12,289 nucleotides of DNA from Bacillota bacterium (GCA_023441905.1 JAEZNC010000221.1:1-12289), one strand, 5' to 3'; positions 5,815-12,289 are shown, counted from the stretch's first letter. Notes: a model not told the origin generated them from the letters alone. A program made the numbers and translations.

Positions 5815-7242
5815 ATGAAAGGTGATGACATGAGAAGCGTAGACAAAAGATGGAACCTGTTGCAGGAGAATGACTATAAATTTTCGTTTCAGGACGTAAA
5901 GGAGCCGCAGTACTTCCGCGATATGTTCGATTACGATTCGGTGCCAAAAATCACATTTAACCACCGTTCCGTTCCCATGCGTATGCCTGAGAACATTTGG
6001 ATCACAGATACCACATTCCGCGACGGCCAGCAGTCGCGCTCGCCGTTCACGGTTCAGCAGGTGATTGATGTATATAAGATGCTCCATCGGCTCGGAGGCC
6101 CCAAAGGCATCATTCGCCAGAGCGAATTTTTTGTGTACACGCAGAAGGATAAAGAAGCGCTGCAGGCGTGCCTTGACCTTGGCTACGAATTCCCGGAGGT
6201 GACCGCGTGGATACGTGCGAGCCAGAAGGACTTTGAGCTGATTAAAAGCTTTGGCCTCAAGGAAACGGGCATTCTTGTGAGCTGCTCGGATTACCATATC
6301 TTTAAAAAGATGAATTTAACGCGCGCGCAGGCCATGGAGAAATACCTGGATATCGTTAAAATGGCGATCGATTTTGGCATCAAGCCGCGCTGCCATCTGG
6401 AGGATATTACACGCGCCGATTATTACGGCTTTGTGGTACCGTTTGCGGATGAACTGATGAAGATCATGCAGGACACGGGCGTACCCATCAAGATTCGCAT
6501 GTGCGATACGCTTGGGTACGGCATCACATACCCGGGCGCGTCGCTGCCGCGCAGCGTGCAGGGCATCGTTTACGGGTTGCACCAGTATTCGGGTTTTCCT
6601 TCTGAGCTGCTTGAGTGGCATGGCCACAACGATTTTTACAAGGTCGTCACAAACTCGGCCACAGCATGGCTCTACGGCGCGTCGTCGGTCAACTGCTCGG
6701 TGCTCGGCATCGGCGAGCGCACAGGCAACTGCCCGCTTGAGGCGATGGTGATGGAATACTGCGGCCTCAAAGGCACAACGGACGGTATGGATTTAACGGT
6801 CATCACGGAGCTGGCCGAATACTTCGAGAACGAGCTCGGCACGGAGATCAGCCCGAGAACGCCGTTTGTGGGGCGGAACTTCAACTCCACGCGCGCGGGC
6901 ATTCACGCAGACGGCCTTTTGAAGGACGAGGAGATATACAACATATTCAACACCGAAAAGCTGTTAAAGCGCCCCGTGACGGTGGCAGTGGATGCGCATT
7001 CGGGGCTTGCGGGGATTGCGCACTGGATGAACTCGCACTTCAAACTCAAGGGCGAGGCGGCCATGGGCAAGCAGGAACCGTTGATTATGAAGATCAAATC
7101 TGAGATCGACAAAGAATTTACCGAAGGCCGCACCACGGCGTTCGGCGACGACGAGCTCGAGATGATCATCCGCGAGGTGGATGAAACGGTGTATATTGCG
7201 CTGTGCCATCACCGCAGAGACCTCATGGCCAAGAACGCTTAA
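5815..7242 (+). CDS. DRE-TIM acyltransferase (2-isopropylmalate / homocitrate / Re-citrate synthase family)
   Basis: This is a 475-residue protein. Two in-frame starts are possible: ATG 5815 after AAGGGG, and ATG 5830 after AAAGGTGAT; the first is given. Motifs: DTTFRDGQQS (65-74), the metal and general-base signature of the family; EWHGHND (267-273) with the two metal-binding histidines; GIGERTGN (298-305); and GIHADG (362-367), typical of enzymes that condense acetyl-CoA with a 2-oxo acid. Residues 1-58 form an unusual N-terminal extension before the barrel. After residue about 400 there is only a short tail, with no LeuA-type allosteric domain, so leucine feedback of the classical kind is not expected. 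Related clostridial proteins are often labelled 2-isopropylmalate synthase, or wrongly histone methyltransferase. Citrate (Re-type), homocitrate and citramalate formation are also possible. No leuB, leuC or leuD is adjacent, which weakens a leucine-pathway assignment. Confidence 0.85.
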   Translation: MKGDDMRSVDKRWNLLQENDYKFSFQDVKEPQYFRDMFDYDSVPKITFNHRSVPMRMPENIWITDTTFRDGQQSRSPFTVQQVIDVYKMLHRLGGPKGIIRQSEFFVYTQKDKEALQACLDLGYEFPEVTAWIRASQKDFELIKSFGLKETGILVSCSDYHIFKKMNLTRAQAMEKYLDIVKMAIDFGIKPRCHLEDITRADYYGFVVPFADELMKIMQDTGVPIKIRMCDTLGYGITYPGASLPRSVQGIVYGLHQYSGFPSELLEWHGHNDFYKVVTNSATAWLYGASSVNCSVLGIGERTGNCPLEAMVMEYCGLKGTTDGMDLTVITELAEYFENELGTEISPRTPFVGRNFNSTRAGIHADGLLKDEEIYNIFNTEKLLKRPVTVAVDAHSGLAGIAHWMNSHFKLKGEAAMGKQEPLIMKIKSEIDKEFTEGRTTAFGDDELEMIIREVDETVYIALCHHRRDLMAKNA

Positions 7243-7280
7243 CAGGTAAAACGGCTGAGGATTTCATCTTAATTTCGTAG

Positions 7281-7328
7281 AAAAAACTGCCCGGATTGTT
7301 AAGCTGGTCTCTTTACAAACCGGGCAGT
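7281..7328 (-). terminator. Leftward-facing intrinsic terminator between the acyltransferase gene and the pyr leader
   Basis: ACTGCCCGG (7286-7294) and CCGGGCAGT (7320-7328) form a perfect 9-bp stem, extended inward by TTGT/ACAA and AAG/CTT after single mismatches. On the minus strand the hairpin is followed by six T (7286-7281), the strong orientation. On the plus strand the tail (CTATGATAATC) is poor, though the hairpin may still weakly end the upstream operon. There is no minus-strand gene to its right within the window. Confidence 0.6.
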
Positions 7329-7338
7329 CTATGATAAT
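7312..7338 (+). promoter_or_regulatory. Candidate promoter of the pyr operon
   Basis: TTTACA (7312-7317) and GATAAT (7333-7338) lie 15 bases apart, a short spacing; TAATCT at 7335-7340 gives 17 bases but a weaker -10. Either would start RNA near 7345, about 10 bases before the PyrR-binding hairpin, as in other PyrR-regulated leaders. The -35 lies inside the right part of the preceding hairpin. Confidence 0.4.
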
Positions 7339-7355
7339 CTTATTACCAATAGAAC

Positions 7356-7435
7356 ACCTTTAAATCGGTCCAGAGAGTCCGGCAAGGTTAGGTTATCCTG
7401 TGTTTGTTAAGCCTTGCCTTGTGCAAGGCTTTTTT
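7356..7435 (+). promoter_or_regulatory. PyrR-dependent attenuator of the pyr operon
   Basis: The leader RNA contains the conserved PyrR recognition core TCCAGAGAG (7369-7377). It sits in a hairpin whose outer arms are ACCTT (7356-7360) and AAGGT (7384-7388), with CGG/CCG at the inner stem. This is the anti-antiterminator. The segment GGCAAGG (7381-7387) can instead pair with CCTTGCC (7412-7418) to form an antiterminator that destroys the downstream terminator. Known mechanism in Bacillus-type pyr operons: PyrR with bound UMP stabilises the first hairpin and transcription stops; with PRPP in excess, read-through occurs. The regulator gene pyrR lies directly downstream, supporting the call. Confidence 0.92.
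7409..7435 (+). terminator. Regulated terminator of the pyr attenuator
   Basis: AAGCCTTG (7409-7416) and CAAGGCTT (7424-7431) form a perfect 8-bp stem with a 7-base loop, followed by a run of T to 7435. Its left arm overlaps the segment needed for the antiterminator, so the two structures exclude each other. Confidence 0.92.
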
Positions 7436-7439
7436 GATT

Positions 7440-7638
7440 GAATACGCTTAACGGCAGTGCCGCAGAGCGACATCTCATCCGTCGCCACCGTCGGCAGCCC
7501 CCTATAAGGGGGAAACTGAAAGAACATATCAACGGCAGCCCGTTGATGAACAGCTTCCGGCCCAGCCGGGAGATACCCATGCCAAAGCCCCCTTAAAGCA
7601 TCGCTTGGGAGGCGGCAACAGAAAGGACGGCGAAATCA
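7440..7638 (+). other. Hairpin-rich untranslated leader segment before pyrR
   Basis: About 200 non-coding bases separate the attenuator terminator from the pyrR start. They contain four perfect inverted repeats in series: CGGC/GCCG (7452-7462), CCCCCT/AGGGGG (7498-7512), ATCAACGG/CCGTTGAT (7528-7547) and CCGGC/GCCGG (7557-7569). No credible reading frame was found. The GC-rich character differs from the AT-rich attenuator next to it. It resembles the small intergenic repeats common in clostridial genomes, but I see no second copy in this window. Confidence 0.5.
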
Positions 7639-8178
7639 GTGGACAAGGCGCTCATCATGGACGAAACGGCATTTGACAGGGCTTTGAAGCGTATCGCGCA
7701 TGAGATCGTGGAAAAGAACAAGGGTGCGGAAAATCTCGCGCTGATCGGCATTCACCGCCGCGGCGTTCCCATCGCCAAGCGCATTGCGGCTTATATCAAC
7801 GAATTTGAAAACGCAGCCGTGGACGTGGGCACGCTCGATATTACGTTTTACCGAGACGACTTATCGCTGCTGGCCGACCATCCGGTAATTAAGGGGACGG
7901 ATATCGCTTTTGACATCAATAAAAAGACCGTGGTGCTTTGCGACGACGTCTTATACACGGGCCGCACTGCGCGCGCCGGTCTCGACGCGCTGATGGACCT
8001 CGGACGCCCGAATTATATTCAGCTTGCCGTGATTGTGGACAGGGGGCACAGGGAACTGCCGATCCGGGCTGACTTTGTCGGGAAAAACATCCCGACATCC
8101 AAAAACGAGGTCATCAGTGTTCATGTCAAGGAGATTGACGGTTTTGACAATGTTGTGATCAATGATTTGCCCGTATAA
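7639..8178 (+). CDS. pyrR: Bifunctional pyr operon attenuation protein / uracil phosphoribosyltransferase
   Basis: This is a 179-residue protein. The GTG start at 7639 is chosen because MDKALIMDETAFDRAL lines up with the known N-terminus of Bacillus PyrR, whereas the internal ATG at 7657 would remove conserved residues. The ribosome site is modest (GGACGG). The PRPP-binding loop is VVLCDDVLYTGRT (98-110). Other family stretches are LDITFYRDDL (66-75) and VDRGHRELPIRADFVGKNIP beginning near residue 133, which contributes to RNA binding and the active site. PyrR binds the leader hairpin mapped just upstream and, when UMP is abundant, promotes termination; it also has weak uracil phosphoribosyltransferase activity. 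It is thus autoregulated. The gene is followed at its stop codon by a strong terminator, which sets it apart from pyrB. Confidence 0.97.
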   Translation: MDKALIMDETAFDRALKRIAHEIVEKNKGAENLALIGIHRRGVPIAKRIAAYINEFENAAVDVGTLDITFYRDDLSLLADHPVIKGTDIAFDINKKTVVLCDDVLYTGRTARAGLDALMDLGRPNYIQLAVIVDRGHRELPIRADFVGKNIPTSKNEVISVHVKEIDGFDNVVINDLPV

Positions 8179-8205
8179 ACCTTATCAATTGATAAGGTTT
8201 TTTTT
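8178..8205 (+). terminator. Intrinsic terminator at the pyrR stop codon
   Basis: AACCTTATC (8178-8186) and GATAAGGTT (8191-8199) form a perfect 9-bp stem around AATT, followed by an unbroken T run to 8205. The first stem base is the last base of the pyrR stop codon. No PyrR recognition core (TCCAGAGAG) or alternative pairing partner is visible nearby, so it looks unregulated. Confidence 0.88.
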
Positions 8206-8249
8206 CAGCGCGAAACAGGCTGTTTAAGCTTAAATCAAATAATAAACAA

Positions 8250-8266
8250 GGAGCGGACAGTGCTCC
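8250..8266 (+). promoter_or_regulatory. Short hairpin in the pyrB leader
   Basis: GGAGC and GCTCC flank GGACAGT. The left arm holds a perfect Shine-Dalgarno-like AAGGAG and the right arm a GTG codon, so the hairpin would hide that alternative start. The ribosome site used by pyrB (AAGGAA) lies downstream of it and stays free. No clear promoter was found in 8206-8287. Confidence 0.35.
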
Positions 8267-8287
8267 ATAAAAAAGGAACTGAAACTT

Positions 8288-9223
8288 ATGCATTTGTCAC
8301 AAAAAGATCTGATCGGCCTGCACGACATGCCGGCGGAGGAGATATCGTACATACTCGATACCGCCGCGACGATGAAGGCCTACCTGCAGCAGAGCGCAAA
8401 GAAAATGCCGCACATGCAGGGCAAATCCGTGGTGGCGCTGTTTTACGAAAACAGCACGCGCACACGCTTAAGCTTTGAACTTGCGGCTAAATTCCTCGGC
8501 GCGACATTCAGCAACCTGGGTGTCTCCTCCAGCTCGGTGGCGAAGGGAGAAACGCTGCTCGACACGGGCTACACGATTGAAGCGATGGAGACGGACGTCA
8601 TTATCATCCGCCATCCTTACGCGGGCGCGCCCAAGCTGCTCGGCGACAACTTCTCGGGCAGTGTGATCAACGCGGGCGACGGCATGCACGAGCACCCGAC
8701 ACAGGCGCTGCTTGATATGTTCACAATGCGCGAACGCTTCGGCGATTTGAAAGGCCTTAACGTGACGATCGTCGGCGACATCTGGCACAGCCGGGTGGCG
8801 CGCAGCAACCTCTGGGGGCTCAAAAAGCTTGGCGCGAGCGTGACGCTCTGCGGCCCCAAAACGCTGATACCTTTTGGCATTGAGACGATGGGGGCCAGAG
8901 TGACAACGAGCCTTGAAGAAGCGCTGCGCGGCGCGGATGTGGTGATGGGGCTGCGCATACAAAAGGAACGGCTCGAGGGCGCGTTCTTGTCGACACTGCG
9001 CGAATACCACAACATCTTCGGCGTGAACGAGCAGGTGCTCGATAAATGGTGCGGCAAGGATGTGCTGATCATGCATCCGGGCCCGGTGAACCGCGGTGTC
9101 GAGCTCTCAAGCGCGGTGGTCGACGCGGAGAATTCGGTGATCAACGAACAGGTGACGAACGGTGTGGCCGTCAGAATGGCGCTGCTGTATCTGCTCACGA
9201 GGAGGAAGAATGAAGACGCTTAA
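8288..9223 (+). CDS. pyrB: Aspartate carbamoyltransferase catalytic subunit
   Basis: This is a 311-residue enzyme, normal length for the catalytic chain. ATG 8288 fits the family N-terminus (KDLIGLHDM) and has AAGGAA about 10 bases upstream. It condenses carbamoyl phosphate with aspartate to give N-carbamoyl-aspartate, the committed step of UMP synthesis. Carbamoyl-phosphate binding is shown by ENSTRTRLSFE (54-64). HEHPTQALLDMF (134-145) supplies the conserved His and Gln. HPGPVNRGVEL near the C-terminus completes the active site, and LRIQKERLEG binds aspartate. No regulatory subunit gene pyrI is adjacent, in line with Bacillus-type enzymes controlled at transcription. The last 14 bases overlap pyrC. 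Confidence 0.98.
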   Translation: MHLSQKDLIGLHDMPAEEISYILDTAATMKAYLQQSAKKMPHMQGKSVVALFYENSTRTRLSFELAAKFLGATFSNLGVSSSSVAKGETLLDTGYTIEAMETDVIIIRHPYAGAPKLLGDNFSGSVINAGDGMHEHPTQALLDMFTMRERFGDLKGLNVTIVGDIWHSRVARSNLWGLKKLGASVTLCGPKTLIPFGIETMGARVTTSLEEALRGADVVMGLRIQKERLEGAFLSTLREYHNIFGVNEQVLDKWCGKDVLIMHPGPVNRGVELSSAVVDAENSVINEQVTNGVAVRMALLYLLTRRKNEDA

Positions 9224-10478
9224 GCTGACAGGCGGCGAGGTCGTGAACCCGGCCGGAGAGAAAAAGGGCCGCCTTGATATACTGATAGAGGACGGATGCA
9301 TCAAGGCCATCGGCACCGATGTGGGACATGCCGATGAGACCATCGATATCACGGGCAAAACCATATTTCCGGGGTTCATCGACATTCACTGCCACTTGAG
9401 AGAGCCAGGGCAGGAATATAAGGAAGATATCGCGTCGGGTACGTACGCGGCGGCAAAGGGCGGCTTTACTGCTGTCTGCTGCATGCCCAACACGTCGCCC
9501 GTGATGGATAACGCCGCGGTGTGCGCGCTGGTGAAAGAGAAGGCACGGCACGCCTCGACGAAGGTTTATCCCGTCGGTGCGGCCACAAGAGATTTGAAGG
9601 GCAGCGAGCTCACGGAAATGGGCGAGCTTGCCGCGATGGGCTGTGTCGCGTTTTCGGACGACGGCAAGCCGATCAGCAGCGGTGCAATGATGCTTGCGGC
9701 GATGCAGTACGCCGATACGTTTGATTCGTTTATCATGGCACACGAGGAAGACCTCGATATCAAGGGCAAGGGCGTGATGAACGAGGGGAACAATTCCACG
9801 GTGCTCGGGCTGCCGGGCATACCGCGCGCCGCCGAAGAGGCGATGATCGCGCGCGATCTGATACTTGCGGAAAGCTACGGGCTGCGCGTGCACATCCAGC
9901 ATGTGTCCACACGCGGCGGTATCACGCTGATACGCGCCGCCAAGCAGCGCGGCGTCCGCGTGACGTGCGAGAGCGCACCGCACTATTTCTCGGCGGACGA
10001 CAGCGCCTGTACGGGTTACAATGCGAACACCAAGGTGAACCCGCCGCTCCGAACGGCGGACGATGTGGCGGCCGTGAAGGAAGCGCTGCTCGACGGCACG
10101 ATCGACGTGATTGCGACGGATCACGCGCCGCACCACAAGGATGAAAAGAATATCGAGTTTGCTGTGGCGGCATTCGGTATATCCGGCTTTGAAACGGCGT
10201 TCTCGCTGGCAGTGACGAACCTCACGCAGGATAAGGACAAGCTCGCGGCGCTGCTGAGCGTGAATCCGGCGCGCATCATCGGCAAACCGGGCGGTGTGAT
10301 CAAAGAAGGCGCACCTGCCGACTTGACAGTGGCGGACATGGACGCCGAATACACGCTGACGGAAAAAAGCCTTGTCTCCAAAGGCAAGAACTCGCCTTTC
10401 ATCGGGCAGACACTGCGCGGTGTTGTGACGCACACGATCGTTGACGGGCGGCTTATGTATAACGGAGGGGACAAATGA
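9210..10478 (+). CDS. pyrC: Dihydroorotase
   Basis: This is a 422-residue enzyme. The frame is open from 9162, but ATG 9210 is preceded by GAGGAGGA at ideal distance and matches family N-termini, so that start is used; it overlaps pyrB by 14 bases. It cyclises N-carbamoyl-aspartate to dihydroorotate. It belongs to the type I (amidohydrolase) group: the metal motif IHCHLREPG (residues 59-67) with His60 and His62, further metal or catalytic residues in MAHEEDL and HIQHVST, and the catalytic TDHAPHH. MPNTSP after the first metal motif is a family mark for substrate binding. Its stop overlaps the pyrF start by 4 bases (ATGA), which implies translational coupling and matched output of the two enzymes. 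Confidence 0.98.
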   Translation: MKTLKLTGGEVVNPAGEKKGRLDILIEDGCIKAIGTDVGHADETIDITGKTIFPGFIDIHCHLREPGQEYKEDIASGTYAAAKGGFTAVCCMPNTSPVMDNAAVCALVKEKARHASTKVYPVGAATRDLKGSELTEMGELAAMGCVAFSDDGKPISSGAMMLAAMQYADTFDSFIMAHEEDLDIKGKGVMNEGNNSTVLGLPGIPRAAEEAMIARDLILAESYGLRVHIQHVSTRGGITLIRAAKQRGVRVTCESAPHYFSADDSACTGYNANTKVNPPLRTADDVAAVKEALLDGTIDVIATDHAPHHKDEKNIEFAVAAFGISGFETAFSLAVTNLTQDKDKLAALLSVNPARIIGKPGGVIKEGAPADLTVADMDAEYTLTEKSLVSKGKNSPFIGQTLRGVVTHTIVDGRLMYNGGDK

Positions 10479-11374
10479 AAATAGACCGTTTGTGCCGCAA
10501 GATTAAAGACACACAGTGCCCCGTCTGTGCGGGGCTCGATACAGAATACGGGTATTTAACGGCGGAGTATCAATCGAGGGCGGCGCAGCCGTCCGACAGC
10601 GACAAAGCGGCGTGCATACTCAAATTCAACAGCGACATCATCGACGCGATTGCGGATATCGTGCCGTCCGTTAAAGTGCAGAGCGCGTATTACGAGCAGT
10701 ACGGCGCGGCGGGTGTGCAGTGCTTTTTCGACACGATGAATTATGCGCAAAGCAAAGGGCTCGTGGTGATTGCGGACGCGAAAAGAAACGACATCGGCGC
10801 GACGGCGAAAGCCTACGCACAGGCACACCTATTAAACAGCCCTGCCGATTTTCTGACTGTGAACGCATATCTCGGTATTGACGGCATCGCACCGTTTCTC
10901 GAAGCCTGCGAAGCCACGGGCAAGGGCATCTTCGTGCTCGTCAAAACGTCGAATCCGTCTGGCGGCGAGTTCCAGGATCTCGATGTGGGCGGCAAAAAGC
11001 TCTATGAGGTCGTGGCCGACAAGGTGCAGCAATGGGGCGAGCCATATATTGGGAAGCTTGGCTATAGCTCAGTCGGCGCGGTGGTGGGCGCGACGTATCC
11101 CGCCGAAGCGGCGGCGTTGCGCGCGCGCGTTCCATCCACGTTTTTCCTTGTGCCCGGCTACGGCGCGCAGGGCGCGGTTGCGGACGACATCGCGGTCAAC
11201 TTTGATGAGCAAGGCCTCGGCGGAGTGGTCAACGCATCGCGCGGGCTGCTGCTGGCCTATAAGAAAGAGAAATACGCAAACATGAGTGCGCCGCAGGCGG
11301 CGAGGGCTTATGCGCTCGATATGAAAGAGGATATACTCGCGGCGCTCAAACGCCGCGGCATTGAATACGTTTAA
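10475..11374 (+). CDS. pyrF: Orotidine-5'-phosphate decarboxylase, type 2
   Basis: This is a 299-residue enzyme starting at ATG 10475 within the pyrC stop, with GGAGGGG 5 bases upstream. It removes CO2 from OMP to give UMP. The catalytic Asp-Lys-Asp set lies in IADAKRNDIG (99-108). KFNSDI (50-55) gives an additional substrate contact, KTSNPSG (157-163) covers the mobile loop region, and PGYGAQGA (227-234) with VNASRG (252-257) forms the phosphate site. At about 300 residues, with the SNPSG motif, it belongs to the longer type 2 group found in clostridia, actinobacteria and others rather than the shorter Bacillus and E. coli type. Its place directly after pyrC differs from the Bacillus order, where pyrF stands near the end of the operon. 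Confidence 0.97.
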   Translation: MKIDRLCRKIKDTQCPVCAGLDTEYGYLTAEYQSRAAQPSDSDKAACILKFNSDIIDAIADIVPSVKVQSAYYEQYGAAGVQCFFDTMNYAQSKGLVVIADAKRNDIGATAKAYAQAHLLNSPADFLTVNAYLGIDGIAPFLEACEATGKGIFVLVKTSNPSGGEFQDLDVGGKKLYEVVADKVQQWGEPYIGKLGYSSVGAVVGATYPAEAAALRARVPSTFFLVPGYGAQGAVADDIAVNFDEQGLGGVVNASRGLLLAYKKEKYANMSAPQAARAYALDMKEDILAALKRRGIEYV

Positions 11375-11464
11375 TGACGGCTGAAAGCGAAAGCCTTCCC
11401 CCTTGGAGAAGTCCGACCTGTTGGCAAAGTACAATATGTTCATTGCGACAAAAGCAACTGATTC

Positions 11465-11505
11465 TGTCATTCTGAACGAGTGCAGCGAAGTGAAGAATCC
11501 CATGT
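11465..11505 (+). repeat. 41-base direct repeat, copy 1
   Basis: It begins TGTCATTCTGAACGAGTG and ends GAATCCCATGT. It differs from copy 2 at only two positions (C/T and A/C) and lies exactly 180 bases before it. Confidence 0.85.
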
Positions 11506-11643
11506 CTATTTTGGCAGACTTGTATGATAATACGAATCATAGGGGCGGTCATTAACCTCCCGCAGCGGTAAATCGCGGAACGATACAGGGATCGTTCCCT
11601 ACAGGGTGCGAGAAAAACATAATAATCTCGATACAACGGCTTG

Positions 11644-11738
11644 ATGTCATTCTGAACGAGTGTAGCGAAGTGAAGCATCCCATGTTTTAAGCGTTTAGCC
11701 ATGGGATGCTCACGTCGCTCCGCTCCTCAGCATGACAT
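11644..11738. repeat. Long hairpin element containing repeat copy 2 and its inverted copy
   Basis: Copy 2 of the repeat (11645-11685) faces an inverted copy (11699-11738) across a loop of about 13 bases. The arms pair over about 40 bases with a few mismatches; the 10 loop-proximal bases GCATCCCATG pair perfectly. The form (terminal inverted arms, about 95 bases, non-coding) suggests a small palindromic repeat element of MITE type. No target duplication is evident. As RNA it would be a very stable stem between pyrF and carA. Confidence 0.75.
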
Positions 11739-11845
11739 ATAGGGTGTTATTATCAAGCTGAATCGCCTATGGCAGCGATAGCTTCCTACGAGGGGAAGCC
11801 GCAACAACGTATAACAACATGAAGTTTTTCACGAGAGGAGAAACC

Positions 11846-12289
11846 ATGGCAATACTCACATTAGAGGACGGCACGCGCTTTGAAGGCCAAAGCTTCGGCG
11901 CACAGAGCGACATCATCGGCGAAGTCGTGTTCAACACGGGCATGACCGGCTATCAGGAGGTGCTGACCGATCCGTCCTACTGCGGACAGATCGTGACGAT
12001 GACCTACCCGCTGATCGGCAACTACGGCGTGAACGATATCGACCCCGAATCGGCGAAACCGCAGGTGAGCGGATTTATCGTGCGCGAGGTGTGCGGCCAG
12101 CCGTCCAACTGGCGCAGCGAGGGCGGGCTCGATCAATACTTAAGGGACAACGGCATCGCGGGCCTTTGTGGCATCGACACGCGCGCCCTCACGCGCATTA
12201 TCCGCGAAAAGGGCACGATGCGCGGCATCATCACGCAGGGGGAGCCCACGCAGGAGCAGCTGCAAACGATGAAGGGCTATGTGTGCAGC
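11846..12289 (+). CDS. carA: Carbamoyl-phosphate synthase small subunit (3' end beyond window)
   Basis: The reading frame starts at ATG 11846 behind AGGAG and stays open to the window edge, giving 148 codons of an expected 350-380. The N-terminal domain is clear: LEDGTRFEGQSFG (6-18), NTGMTGYQEVLTDPSY, TYPLIGNYGVN, and GIDTRALTRIIREKG. The complete protein would be the glutaminase that passes ammonia to CarB for carbamoyl phosphate synthesis; the catalytic Cys-His-Glu part lies beyond the window. It supplies the substrate of PyrB, whose gene is three genes upstream. It is separated from pyrF by 471 bases of repeats with no obvious promoter or second PyrR site, so its expression may depend on read-through from the pyr promoter. 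Confidence 0.97.
   Translation, partial: MAILTLEDGTRFEGQSFGAQSDIIGEVVFNTGMTGYQEVLTDPSYCGQIVTMTYPLIGNYGVNDIDPESAKPQVSGFIVREVCGQPSNWRSEGGLDQYLRDNGIAGLCGIDTRALTRIIREKGTMRGIITQGEPTQEQLQTMKGYVCS

Larger units (their letters stand above)
11375..11845. repeat. Repeat-rich intergenic region between pyrF and carA
   Basis: This 471-base stretch has no credible gene. It holds two direct copies of a 41-base repeat and an inverted copy, listed separately. It also has a 22-base imperfect hairpin (GGGGCGGT...ACCTCCCGC, near 11542-11563), a perfect GGAACGAT/ATCGTTCC hairpin (11577-11598) and a GCTTCC/GGAAGC hairpin (near 11781-11799). Similar short modules are scattered between genes in many bacterial genomes. 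No PyrR recognition core is present. The final bases AGGAG (11836-11840) are the carA ribosome site. Confidence 0.7.

Noticed and set aside
9195..10433. 412-codon open frame on the minus strand opposite pyrC
   Set aside because: It is antisense to a clearly identified dihydroorotase; the Arg/His-rich composition is that of a GC-rich shadow frame.
11346..11702. 118-codon minus-strand frame across the repeat region
   Set aside because: It runs through intergenic repeats and the end of pyrF; such repeats often create chance open frames.
11375..11845. Possible CRISPR-like array because of repeated 41-base units
   Set aside because: Only two direct copies and one inverted copy, 180 bases apart, with no uniform spacers and no cas genes.
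11375..11845. Second PyrR attenuator before carA
   Set aside because: Neither the TCCAGAGAG core nor a terminator/antiterminator pair is present.

Overview
The window looks like chromosomal DNA from an anaerobic, moderately GC-rich member of the Firmicutes (Clostridia-type). The signs are strong Shine-Dalgarno sites (GGAGG-type) before most genes, an [FeFe]-hydrogenase-like protein, a DegV lipid-binding protein, a PyrR-controlled pyr operon and a type 2 OMP decarboxylase. No rRNA, tRNA, CRISPR array, transposase or phage gene was seen. Species cannot be named from this sequence.

Left part (1-2790, minus strand). An apparent leftward operon runs SPOR-domain membrane protein -> DRTGG-domain protein -> GHKL ATPase (anti-sigma/RsbW-like) -> [FeFe]-hydrogenase-like protein, which is cut by the left window edge. 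The hydrogenase keeps all four H-cluster cysteines but has Ala where catalytic enzymes carry the proton-relay Cys. It therefore looks like a sensory (HydS, group C) enzyme rather than a bulk H2 producer. A spacer of about 370 bases follows (2791-3161). It holds a sigma-E-like promoter for the SPOR gene, a small palindrome and the terminator of the next gene.

Middle part (3111-7328). A DegV family gene and a small glutaredoxin-like gene lie on the minus strand. Divergent from them is a plus-strand pair: a class I/II aminotransferase and a DRE-TIM acyltransferase (2-isopropylmalate/homocitrate/Re-citrate synthase family) without the usual C-terminal regulatory domain. The divergent control region (4405-4612) has a good vegetative promoter, a palindrome at its expected start point and repeated ACATGCAA motifs.

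Right part (7312-12289, plus strand). This is a pyrimidine biosynthesis operon: PyrR-binding attenuator leader, pyrR, pyrB, pyrC, pyrF and the first 148 codons of carA. pyrB/pyrC overlap by 14 bases and pyrC/pyrF by 4, so they are translationally coupled. Together they cover carbamoyl phosphate formation (carA), carbamoyl aspartate and dihydroorotate formation (pyrB, pyrC) and the last UMP step (pyrF). pyrK, pyrD, pyrE and carB are not in the window and could lie to the right. Two oddities are a strong intrinsic terminator directly on the pyrR stop codon with no second PyrR site, and two non-coding stretches rich in hairpins and repeats (7440-7638 and 11375-11845) inside the operon.
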